Source of the DNA: Flavobacterium sharifuzzamanii
Lineage (GTDB): Bacteria; Bacteroidota; Bacteroidia; Flavobacteriales; Flavobacteriaceae
Direction of reading: 5' to 3'
NCBI RefSeq assembly: GCF_003254585.1
Contig: NZ_QJGZ01000035.1
Location: forward strand, 248,001 to 312,000
Length of the DNA: 64,000 nucleotides
Shown here: piece after piece, positions 53,906 to 61,882 of the stretch
How positions within the stretch are numbered: the first letter of the stretch is position 1
How the letters are laid out: the number at the start of each line of letters is the position of its first letter
Notes under the pieces: model-generated
Seen by the model: only the letters and a program-made list of their open reading frames with translations
The model's database searches: none
What the model was told of the DNA's origin: nothing
Made by a program: the position numbers and the translations under genes

Positions 53906-55492
53906 ATGGAAATCATTATAATTAAATATACTTCCTTTGATAGAGGAAAGGAAACTATTCAATTTTATACTAAAATAGTAGGTCATAAATTTAAAATTTA
54001 CAATGATTTAAGTTTTTTAGATAAAAATACAAACACAACTATAATATCATTTGAGTATGTCAATATTCTTAATGATGTATGCTTAAATAATAACTTTCAA
54101 TACTTAGATATTGAAAGTTTAAAAAAACAACTGGAAGGAAGATCGAAAATTGAATTTAAGCTTAAGCAGAGACCTTGGAATGTTTGGGTTATGATTCAAA
54201 AATTAAATCCAGAAGATTTTAAAATGAAGAAAAGTGAATTTGAACAATCTGTAAATAATGCAAAAGCTGTTTTTATGGGGTTAAATTCAAAGGAGACTCC
54301 TGTTAATAAAACCTATCCTTTTTTACTTGAATGTATTGAAAAAATTTATTTGAATTTGAAATCAGAGCTTTCTACTTCTAATGAAAAAGAAAGATATGAA
54401 AAAGTTGAAAGCAAAATGAATAATGTATTATTCGAAGCAAGTAGAAGAGGAATACGAATAAATATAGATATAGTTAAAAAGCACATTGAAAATATTAATA
54501 TTAAATTATATGAAACAAAAAACAAATTGCAACTACAATATGGAATTTTCTCCTTAAATGATTATGAAAATATTAAAGCGAATCTATCTAAAGAAAACAG
54601 ATATTTTGAAGAACTTAAAGTGAATTCGAAAAAGTTCTGGAAAGCAATTAAATTGACAAGAGAGAAATCTGAACTCATTGAGCTTCTTTATTTGGAACGA
54701 AAATACACGACAAATAAAACTATCTTGACTAGAATAGGTTCTTTAGATAAAAATTATGTCAATCCTTTATTTGAAGGTTTAGGAACAATTACTGGACGAA
54801 TAATCGTTAATTCTCCATCATTACAACAGCTCCATAAAGACTACAGAGATGTGATTATTCCAGAGCAAGACAAGGAATTAATTTATATTGATTACTGTCA
54901 ATTTGAGGCAGGTATATTAGCTCATGAGGCGGATGATGAAAAACTCATTCAAATGTATAACACTAACGACATTTACACCGAAATTAGCAAAAAACTAGGA
55001 GACACAGTTGTATCAAGAGATCTAGCAAAAAAGCTTTTCTTTAGTTATTGCTATGGAATGAGCAAAGAAAATATTTTAGCATTTAGCGGACACGATCTTA
55101 ATATTTTTTTCAATGAATTTGCAAGTTTGGAAATCTATGAAAAAGGAGTTCTTGAGAATTTTTTAAGAGACGGTTACGTTGACACAATTTTAGGCAACAG
55201 AAGGTACAAGAGCTTAAAAAATGTTGAAAACATCAAAGAAAATTGGATAATTAGTCAACGTATCCAAGGAGTTGCATCTCTCATTTTAAAAGATGTAATA
55301 CTTAGTGTATATAATAGCGGTAAAGACATTGAATTTTTACTCCCAATGCACGATGCTATTCTATATCAAATACCTAAAGATAAAATTGAAGATTACACAA
55401 AATTCATCATTGAGCGTTTTGAATTTGAATTAAAAAAATATTTCAATAAATTAACTCCAAAAGCCTCAATAAAAAAATTTACAGATCGATGA
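53906..55492 (+). CDS. Family A DNA polymerase without exonuclease domain
   Basis: 528 residues. Residues about 285-520 are a Pol I-type polymerase domain: TITGRI, motif A YIDYCQFEAGILAHEAD (D329), motif B RDLAKKLFFSYCYGMS (R371 to G384), and motif C LPMHDAILYQ (H482, D483). Motif C has alanine where Pol I enzymes have glutamate (HDE). Both metal-binding aspartates are kept. There is no 3'-5' or 5'-3' exonuclease motif. The first 170 residues are unfamiliar. The start codon follows the RT stop directly, so this is a tightly coupled third operon gene. It could copy or extend the RT product to double strand. Confidence 0.85.
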   Translation: MEIIIIKYTSFDRGKETIQFYTKIVGHKFKIYNDLSFLDKNTNTTIISFEYVNILNDVCLNNNFQYLDIESLKKQLEGRSKIEFKLKQRPWNVWVMIQKLNPEDFKMKKSEFEQSVNNAKAVFMGLNSKETPVNKTYPFLLECIEKIYLNLKSELSTSNEKERYEKVESKMNNVLFEASRRGIRINIDIVKKHIENINIKLYETKNKLQLQYGIFSLNDYENIKANLSKENRYFEELKVNSKKFWKAIKLTREKSELIELLYLERKYTTNKTILTRIGSLDKNYVNPLFEGLGTITGRIIVNSPSLQQLHKDYRDVIIPEQDKELIYIDYCQFEAGILAHEADDEKLIQMYNTNDIYTEISKKLGDTVVSRDLAKKLFFSYCYGMSKENILAFSGHDLNIFFNEFASLEIYEKGVLENFLRDGYVDTILGNRRYKSLKNVENIKENWIISQRIQGVASLILKDVILSVYNSGKDIEFLLPMHDAILYQIPKDKIEDYTKFIIERFEFELKKYFNKLTPKASIKKFTDR

Positions 55493-55617
55493 TTCTTAGC
55501 TGGCAAACTTGAACTTTTCGCACTAATATAAGTTTAATTTTCATGGCATTAGTACTTTGATAAAATAACAGGAAGGCAACTCTAAATATCATTTAAAACC
55601 TTCAAATCTTCTAACAA

Positions 55618-55723
55618 ATGGTTCGAATTTTGTACCGTCAAGGTCATATTAATAACAAAAGTCTACCCGTTATTAATTTGTAGATTTTTTAATCTCTAGT
55701 GACTGCGGAGGGGTTCGAACCAT
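55618..55723. repeat. ATGGTTCGAA inverted repeat with tRNA-like segment
   Basis: ATGGTTCGAA (55618-55627) is matched by TTCGAACCAT (55714-55723). On the reverse strand the right copy continues as GGTTCGAACCCCTCCGCA, like a tRNA T-arm and 3' end, but the T stem would not pair and no tRNA body is present. It may be an old attachment-site scar. Confidence 0.35.
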
Positions 55724-55842
55724 AGTTATATTGAGTTTGTTTTTTGACTTTACAAAAGGTCCATTATTATAATATCTCATTTAATTTCGTCACAAAGTTC
55801 GGGAATCACCTGCGGGCGCTTGCAAAAAATTCCCCCATAAAT

Positions 55843-55866
55843 GCAGGATAAAAATCCTGCTTTATT
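55843..55866 (+). terminator. Hairpin terminator
   Basis: GCAGGAT, loop AAAA, ATCCTGC, then TTTATT. It stands alone between the polymerase gene and radC. Confidence 0.6.
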
Positions 55867-55936
55867 GCGTTGCTTTTTGCGCTTGCTGTATGATTTCCGA
55901 CTGATGTTCCATAATTAATTTTAAAATTTAGAAATT

Positions 55937-56401
55937 ATGGAAACTTTAAATCAGAAATGGCAGATTGTATCGGAAATTGAATTAATCTACAAATCAAAAA
56001 TTAAAACCTCTGAAAGACCTCAGATCAAATCATCTAAAGACGCGTACTTACTTTTGAAATCCTCATGGGATCAGGGTAAGATAGATTATTTTGAACAATT
56101 CAAGATCTTGTTTCTGAATCATTCATTCAAAGCCTTAGGACTTTACGAAATGTCCTCAGGAGGAATAACAGGAACTATAGTAGATCTTCGCATGATATTT
56201 TCAGCAGCCCTAAAAGCAAATGCGACAAACATTATGATTACACATAATCATCCATCAGGAAATACAAGCCCCTCAGAAGCAGATAAACATATGACTGCAA
56301 AGATCAGACAGGCAGGCGAACTGCTTGATATAAAACTACTGGATCATCTAATTATAACCTCGGATACTTATTACTCCTTTGCGGATGAAGGCGCCTTGTA
56401 G
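55937..56401 (+). CDS. radC: RadC-type JAB-domain protein of mobile elements
   Basis: 154 residues, the JAB/MPN domain only: FKALGLYEMSSGGITGT, then the metal motif THNHPSGNTSPSEAD and a final LLDHLIITSD strand. Short RadC proteins of this form are common in plasmids and integrated elements of Bacteroidota. Their role in DNA repair is doubtful. It stands as a single gene between two terminators and marks another element segment. Confidence 0.9.
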   Translation: METLNQKWQIVSEIELIYKSKIKTSERPQIKSSKDAYLLLKSSWDQGKIDYFEQFKILFLNHSFKALGLYEMSSGGITGTIVDLRMIFSAALKANATNIMITHNHPSGNTSPSEADKHMTAKIRQAGELLDIKLLDHLIITSDTYYSFADEGAL

Positions 56402-56412
56402 GCGCCATTTAC
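56390..56412 (+). terminator. Terminator overlapping the end of radC
   Basis: GGCGCC, loop TTGTA, GGCGCC, then an ATTT run. The stem includes the last codons and stop of radC. Confidence 0.65.
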
Positions 56413-56535
56413 CATTTTTTGGTTAATATTTGGATTTAAAAACCATTTTTCTTTTTCCTGTCTTAATTTATAATCAGGTATTTATACTTAATAGTTTATA
56501 TTCGCTAAATGATACTTTTGATATATATTAAAAAA

Positions 56536-56571
56536 TCTTATGAATTACGGTTTTCCGTAAAAAACATAAGA
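56536..56571. promoter_or_regulatory. Double-stem hairpin upstream of hxsA
   Basis: TCTTATG (56536-56542) pairs with CATAAGA (56565-56571), and inside it TTACGG-TTTT-CCGTAA forms a second stem. It lies 75 bases before hxsA in an otherwise empty 244-base gap and may be a leader control element. Confidence 0.4.
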
Positions 56572-56645
56572 GATAAACATTAATATTTGCTGACTAAATA
56601 GTCGCAGTATTCAAATTCATTTATAATTAAATAAAAAATAAAAAA

Positions 56646-57368
56646 ATGAGCGATTTCAAAGGTTTAAAAAACTTAATGAACAAATCATTGTCAATTGCTG
56701 TCGCAGCATTGTCATCTCTTCAATCTATGCAGGCGAAAAGTTTAGAACTCCCAAAAACAATGGAGCATGATTATAATGACTTCACCAATGTAAATAAATT
56801 AAAGCCAAAATTAGTTTTGAAGTTAAATATGTCAAATCCAGAAGGACATATGCTTTTACTACATAGAAGTCACAGCTCTCATAGAAGTCATTCTTCACAT
56901 AGAAGTCATTCTTCACATTACTCTTCATCGTATAGTTCGGGTTCAAGTTCGAGTTATTCAACTCAAACAACACCTTCTGCAGTATATACACCTTCGAGTT
57001 CCTCAAGCTCTTCTTCGTCCGGAAGTAGCACTTCAAGAAATTCCAATTCTTCTTCATCATCCGGATCAACTACAAAGCCTACCACAACTAATAAGGAAGT
57101 AAATACATTATACAATACTAATTATGAAAAGACTTCGCCATCAATTAAAATGACTCTTGGTGATAGGGAATTATACAAAGGATGCCAAGGAAGTGATGTA
57201 GAACAACTACAAAAACTTTTATCTGCCCTTGGATATGATATTATTATTTCAGAATATTTTGGTGACCGAACAGAAAAGGCTGTTATACAGTTTCAAAAAG
57301 ATAATGAACTTAAACCAGACGGTCGTGTTTCAGGAATAACACTTTTAAAGATAAAATTAAAATCATGA
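56646..57368 (+). CDS. hxsA: His-Xaa-Ser repeat protein HxsA
   Basis: A 240-residue substrate protein of the His-Xaa-Ser system. Residues 73-90 are three copies of HRSHSS, giving a run of His-X-Ser units, followed by a long serine-rich stretch (about 92-150). Residues about 165-240 are a peptidoglycan-binding domain of the PG_binding_1 type (GCQGSDVEQLQKLLSALGYD and FGDRTEKAVIQFQKDNELKP). The radical SAM enzymes HxsB and HxsC are expected to modify the repeats. The PG-binding end suggests the product works at the cell wall. The N-terminal IAVAALSSLQSMQAKS may be an export signal. The stop overlaps hxsD by ATGA. Confidence 0.85.
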   Translation: MSDFKGLKNLMNKSLSIAVAALSSLQSMQAKSLELPKTMEHDYNDFTNVNKLKPKLVLKLNMSNPEGHMLLLHRSHSSHRSHSSHRSHSSHYSSSYSSGSSSSYSTQTTPSAVYTPSSSSSSSSSGSSTSRNSNSSSSSGSTTKPTTTNKEVNTLYNTNYEKTSPSIKMTLGDRELYKGCQGSDVEQLQKLLSALGYDIIISEYFGDRTEKAVIQFQKDNELKPDGRVSGITLLKIKLKS

Positions 57369-57733
57369 AAAATATTGTAACTCTCATCAATAACGAATTA
57401 CATTTTTCATTGAATGAACAACTTTACGATGAAGACGTAGTATTCAAATGCTTTTATTGGTATGGCACAGATTATAATGTAGAGATTGATAAAAAAGATA
57501 ACGTTTTTTTTGTAAAAATTTCTTCTAAATCAGAAACTAAAATCGATCATGATCATTTATTAATCAAAATCAAACAGGATTTAATTGATTTTAAACTTCG
57601 TGATATTGTCACCAAAGAAACAAAAAATATAAGAGAACTCTTAACCGCAAAAGCTTTTGCACATTTCGAAACAGATGAAAATCCTGTAACTGAAATTTCT
57701 GATCCAATAGGTTTTGATCCAACTAATTTCTGA
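57365..57733 (+). CDS. hxsD: His-Xaa-Ser system protein HxsD
   Basis: A 122-residue small soluble protein without cysteine clusters, placed between hxsA and hxsB as in known hxs operons. The segment DEDVVFKCFYWYGTDYNVEI followed by a region of alternating charge fits HxsD, whose role is thought to be substrate recognition or delivery to the radical SAM enzymes. It overlaps hxsA by 4 bases. The family call leans mainly on order and size. Confidence 0.75.
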   Translation: MKNIVTLINNELHFSLNEQLYDEDVVFKCFYWYGTDYNVEIDKKDNVFFVKISSKSETKIDHDHLLIKIKQDLIDFKLRDIVTKETKNIRELLTAKAFAHFETDENPVTEISDPIGFDPTNF

Positions 57734-57742
57734 TTGACAACT

Positions 57743-59239
57743 ATGATTTCAGTAATACAAAAGAAAAATAGAAAATTTAAAGAAATTAATTATTATCAGA
57801 ATCATGATGTAAGTAATTACTTTCTCCTCCCTTTTAGATTTCAAAAAATTAATTCTAAAACAGAAATTTTAGTAAACGAAGTTGGAGACTTTCTACTGGT
57901 GCCAGTTGGAACGGCTGAACAAATAATATTAAAAAAACTAGATAAAATTAAGGATGAAGATCTTTATTTAGACTTAATCAGCAACTTTTTTATATCCGAA
58001 GAAGTTATACCGCCACTTTTAAATATACTTGAAGCCCGTTATAGAACCAAAAAATCATTTTTAGATCATTTTACTGCTCTGCATATTTTTGTGATATCAC
58101 TAAGATGTGAACATACTTGTCATTACTGCCAAGTGTCTCGAGTTACAGAAAACAAAGATGAATTTGACATGTCATTATACCATATTGATGAAGGAATAAA
58201 GATAATGATGCATTCTCCCAATCCGCATATTACAATGGAGTTTCAAGGAGGTGAAGCTCTCCTTGCATTCAATAATATCAAATATGCTGTATTAAAGGCT
58301 AAAGAAGAAGCCTTACTATATGAAAAACATATGACATTTGTAATTTGTACTAACCTTGCACCTCTAACAGATGATATGTTGCCTTTTATAAAAGAGCATA
58401 ATATTATGATTTCTTCTTCTTTAGATGGACCAGCTTTTATTCATAACCAAAATAGACATCGACCGCAGCGTAATAGTTACGAAGTAACTATTGAAGGATT
58501 AAACAAATGTCGAGCGATACTAGGAGAAGATAATATTTCAGCGTTACTAACAACTACAAATTTATCACTGGATTATCCTACTGAAATTGTTGAAGAATAT
58601 GTTAAACAAGGTTTTTCAAATATTTTTCTGCGTCCAATAAGCCCATATGGTTTTGCCACTTACAATGAAAAGAAAAACAAATATCAAACAGAAAAATTCT
58701 TGACCTTTTATAAATCTGCATTTGAAAAAATAATTGATTATAATAAAAAGGGATATTATATACGTGAAGATTACGCCACAGTAATTTTAAAAAAGATTTT
58801 AACTTCTTTTCCTGTTGGATATGTAGATCTTCAATCTCCAGCTGGAATGATTAATAATGTCATCGTATTTAATTATGATGGAAAAATCTACGCTTCTGAC
58901 GAAGCCAGAATGCTGGCAGAAATGAACGACTTTACTTTTCAGCTTGGGATTCTCGGGCAAAGTACTTACAATGAAATTTTTTATGGAAAAAAAGCAATGG
59001 AAATTGCAGAAAACTGGACGAATGAATCTTTAGCAGGATGCTCTGAGTGTGCTTTTCAATCATATTGTGGAGCTGACCCTGTTCTCAATCATGCTACCCA
59101 GGGAAATATGTATGGTTATCGTCCAACAAATGTATTTTGCCAAAAAAACATGGAAATAATTCGTTATCTCTTTGATTTAATGGAAGACAAATCGATTGAA
59201 AAAATATTTAGAAGCTGGATAACAGGACATAGCGAATGA
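57743..59239 (+). CDS. hxsB: His-Xaa-Ser system radical SAM maturase HxsB
   Basis: 498 residues from ATG 57743 (an in-frame TTG lies 9 bases earlier). The radical SAM cluster motif is RCEHTCHYC (CxxxCxxC), then MEFQGGEALLAF and a TIM-barrel body. A SPASM-like C terminus has GCSECAFQSYCGADP with further cysteines. HxsB is one of two peptide-modifying radical SAM enzymes of the system and would work on the His-Xaa-Ser repeats of HxsA. The chemistry of the product is not known from sequence. It overlaps hxsC by ATGA. Confidence 0.9.
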   Translation: MISVIQKKNRKFKEINYYQNHDVSNYFLLPFRFQKINSKTEILVNEVGDFLLVPVGTAEQIILKKLDKIKDEDLYLDLISNFFISEEVIPPLLNILEARYRTKKSFLDHFTALHIFVISLRCEHTCHYCQVSRVTENKDEFDMSLYHIDEGIKIMMHSPNPHITMEFQGGEALLAFNNIKYAVLKAKEEALLYEKHMTFVICTNLAPLTDDMLPFIKEHNIMISSSLDGPAFIHNQNRHRPQRNSYEVTIEGLNKCRAILGEDNISALLTTTNLSLDYPTEIVEEYVKQGFSNIFLRPISPYGFATYNEKKNKYQTEKFLTFYKSAFEKIIDYNKKGYYIREDYATVILKKILTSFPVGYVDLQSPAGMINNVIVFNYDGKIYASDEARMLAEMNDFTFQLGILGQSTYNEIFYGKKAMEIAENWTNESLAGCSECAFQSYCGADPVLNHATQGNMYGYRPTNVFCQKNMEIIRYLFDLMEDKSIEKIFRSWITGHSE

Positions 59240-60369
59240 TACTTAAAACTAAAGGAAGCCCGTACGACATTAATACACCCATAATCGGCAGAGTTACAAG
59301 AATTCCTGAAAATATAGAATATGAAATTTTTATTTCTGAAACTATTTTTTCAAAAACCTGGTACAAGTTTAAAGCTGTTTTATCCACCGTTAAAATCATT
59401 TCTTCTTTAGAAATTCCAATTATTCATTCAATAGAAAAACTAGACCATCTAGATGAAGGTGACATTGTAATTATCAATACAGACGGTATTATTAATACAA
59501 TTTATCGTAAAAATTCTGATCATAATTTTTTACTTTTTACAGAACGCTGTAACAGTAATTGTTTAATGTGTTCACAGCCTCCAAAAGACAGAGATGACAC
59601 TGATTATTTCTTTAGTCAGTACAGTCAAGCTATTCCATTAATACCTAAGGATTGCCCTGAAATTGGAATAACGGGTGGAGAACCAACTTTACTTGGCAAT
59701 AGATTTTTAAAATTAATAAAGCAGTTGAAAGAAGAACTTCCTGAGACTGAGCTTCATTGTTTAACAAACGGAAGATCTTTTGCATGGGAAAATGTTGCGC
59801 AGAAAGTTGGAGAAATAGATCATAAAAGATTGATGTTAGCTGTTCCATTATATGCAGACGTTTATCACATTCATGATTATATTGTACAGGCTAAAGATGC
59901 ATTTAATCAAACCATACAAGGTATTTATAATCTTGCCAAATACGGGCAAAGAATAGAAATTAGAATAGTACTACACAAACAGACAATTCCCAGATTAGCA
60001 AAACTGGCAAAATTCATATATAAAAATCTGCCGTTTGTTGAACATATCGCTTTTATGGGGTTAGAACATGAAGGTTATACCTCTTTCAACATTGATAAAT
60101 TATGGATTGATCCTGTTGAATATCAACAGGAATTGACAGAAGCAGTAAGCTATCTATCAGATTTTGGAATGAATGTTTCGATCTACAATGCCCAGCTATG
60201 CACATTACCAGAGAATCTTTGGAAATATTCCCGTAAATCAATTTCTGACTGGAAAAATATTTATTTCGATGAATGTAACAAATGTGATTTATTAGATCAA
60301 TGCGGAGGAATGTTTGCATCTGGAATTAAGAAACATAGTGATTTTATAAAAGCTATATATTTTTCATAG
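59236..60369 (+). CDS. hxsC: His-Xaa-Ser system radical SAM maturase HxsC
   Basis: 377 residues. An N-terminal 95-residue extension precedes the radical SAM motif ERCNSNCLMCSQPP (C105, C109, C112), then GITGGEPTLLG and LHCLTNGRSF. A C-terminal cysteine group ECNKCDLLDQCGGM resembles a SPASM-type auxiliary cluster. It overlaps hxsB by 4 bases and completes hxsA-hxsD-hxsB-hxsC. It acts with HxsB on HxsA. The gene is the last of the operon. Confidence 0.9.
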   Translation: MILKTKGSPYDINTPIIGRVTRIPENIEYEIFISETIFSKTWYKFKAVLSTVKIISSLEIPIIHSIEKLDHLDEGDIVIINTDGIINTIYRKNSDHNFLLFTERCNSNCLMCSQPPKDRDDTDYFFSQYSQAIPLIPKDCPEIGITGGEPTLLGNRFLKLIKQLKEELPETELHCLTNGRSFAWENVAQKVGEIDHKRLMLAVPLYADVYHIHDYIVQAKDAFNQTIQGIYNLAKYGQRIEIRIVLHKQTIPRLAKLAKFIYKNLPFVEHIAFMGLEHEGYTSFNIDKLWIDPVEYQQELTEAVSYLSDFGMNVSIYNAQLCTLPENLWKYSRKSISDWKNIYFDECNKCDLLDQCGGMFASGIKKHSDFIKAIYFS

Positions 60370-60458
60370 CTTAAAAAACATTTAACCAAATCTCCTATTG
60401 AGGCTTTTCTTTAGGCAATTTGTCTCAAACCAAAAAAAAAAAGTATTTCAAAAGAACC

Positions 60459-61319
60459 ATGAAAGAAATAAAAACAGTATTTGATGCTACATTAAATTAT
60501 GGAAAAGAATCTAACACGGGATTAAAAGGAGTAGTTATAGAATCTCGAGGCGGTACAAAAGAATCTAATAATTACAGAAATCCGGAGCATAGTTTATTAC
60601 TTGCTTTTGTTCTGAAAAGTTTACAAAACTGTAACGTTTCTGACTTAGAAATATACGTTGCCTCTAATTCTTCATCGTATAAAAATAATACGGACCGAAA
60701 AATTTCTTTTAATGAAGATTTCAAAATAGACCTAAATAAAATACATGATTTTGAAGCCTTTTTAAAAAATATAAAAAAATCAATCAAAGAGTCGGGACAG
60801 AAAAAAACTGCATACGGAGGAAACAGCACAAAAAAAATACTTCTTTATTCTCAAGACTTTGATTTAGAAAAAATTCTTGAAAATCCTATAATCAGTTTAA
60901 TTGAAAATGAACTTGACGAAGAGCAGCTGGAATATTTTTTTCAAAAAATAAAAAAGCGCTTTCGTCAATCCAAATTCAGATCAGAACTTATAAAAGCCTA
61001 CGAAAAAACGTGTGCCGTAACAGGAAGTAAAGTAGAACGATTGTTAGAAGCTGCACACATACAACCGTATGCCGGAGCAGACACAAGTGTTATAAGCAAT
61101 GGTATTTTACTACGATCAGATATTCACGATTTGTTTGATTTATACCACGATGAAAAACGATTGCTTACTATTTCTGAAAATTATGTAATTGAAATTCATC
61201 CTTCATTACAGGATTCTGAATATTGGCAGTACAACAATCAAAAAATAAATCTGCCCCGTGACAGCAATCACTATCCTAATTTTAGTTCCGTAAGAAACAA
61301 AGAAAAAGTAATTAAATGA
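60459..61319 (+). CDS. HNH endonuclease, first gene of a DUF262 operon
   Basis: About 286 residues from ATG 60459 (an in-frame TTG at 60420 is an alternative). The C-terminal HNH domain reads AYEKTCAVTGSKVERLLEAA, with HIQPYAG and NGILLRSDIHDLFDLYHD, carrying the H, N and H of the beta-beta-alpha metal fold. The N-terminal 180 residues, with an acidic and lysine-rich pattern, have no motif known to me. It overlaps the next gene by ATGA. HNH with DUF262 proteins is the GmrSD-like or type IV restriction setting. Confidence 0.8.
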   Translation: MKEIKTVFDATLNYGKESNTGLKGVVIESRGGTKESNNYRNPEHSLLLAFVLKSLQNCNVSDLEIYVASNSSSYKNNTDRKISFNEDFKIDLNKIHDFEAFLKNIKKSIKESGQKKTAYGGNSTKKILLYSQDFDLEKILENPIISLIENELDEEQLEYFFQKIKKRFRQSKFRSELIKAYEKTCAVTGSKVERLLEAAHIQPYAGADTSVISNGILLRSDIHDLFDLYHDEKRLLTISENYVIEIHPSLQDSEYWQYNNQKINLPRDSNHYPNFSSVRNKEKVIK

Positions 61320-61879
61320 AAAAAGTAATATCACTTTTTGATCAGGACAAATTATCTGATTTGAATTATGAAGAATTAAATATTTTTAAAACTAACTATT
61401 TAAAACTACTGACAGACAATCCGTTTCCTGTTGTCCCCAATTTGGGCTCTCATTATGAAATGATCACTTTTCTAAAAAGAAAAGACGAAAGCAATCCCGT
61501 AAAAATAGGTGTTTATGAAAACATTTCTCCTTTTGAAGCAGCAAACAGAATAGCATCTGATCTTGTGATTTTAAATGGTTTACTACAATTGATCGCGGCC
61601 AACAATGAGATTAAAGATGCTAAATTCACACTTCGTCTGGGCACAACGCATCATGTTGGAAAAGGAGATTTCACCATTAAAATAAAGGATGAAGAATTTG
61701 AAGGAGAAGCTTTTAATGCTGCTCCCTCTTTCCTGAAACAAAAAATGAGAAAAACTTTAAAGAAATGGGAAGGCAGTCCCAGACTACGTTATATTTTGGT
61801 GAATGTTGAAGCTTTTGAATTTATTGGTGCTTCAAAAATAGATAGCAGAGTTTTTAAAGTTGAAAATTGGCACTTGTAA
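61316..61879 (+). CDS. Unknown protein in the DUF262 operon
   Basis: 187 residues, soluble, family not recognised. The middle section (PFEAANRIASDLVILNGLLQ, then KFTLRLGTTHHVGKGDFTIK) looks like an alpha/beta DNA- or ligand-binding domain. The end (WEGSPRLRYILVNVEAFEFI) is strand-rich. It is coupled to the HNH gene by a 4-base overlap and separated from the first DUF262 gene by 3 bases, so it belongs to the operon. It could be the specificity or sensor part. Confidence 0.6.
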   Translation: MKKVISLFDQDKLSDLNYEELNIFKTNYLKLLTDNPFPVVPNLGSHYEMITFLKRKDESNPVKIGVYENISPFEAANRIASDLVILNGLLQLIAANNEIKDAKFTLRLGTTHHVGKGDFTIKIKDEEFEGEAFNAAPSFLKQKMRKTLKKWEGSPRLRYILVNVEAFEFIGASKIDSRVFKVENWHL

Positions 61880-61882
61880 AAA

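Larger units (their letters stand above)
55493..55936. other. 444-bp gap with tRNA-like and terminator sequences
   Basis: No gene seen. It contains an inverted ATGGTTCGAA pair with a tRNA-3'-end-like segment, a GGGAAT/ATTCCC pair, and a clear hairpin terminator near 55843. Confidence 0.5.
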
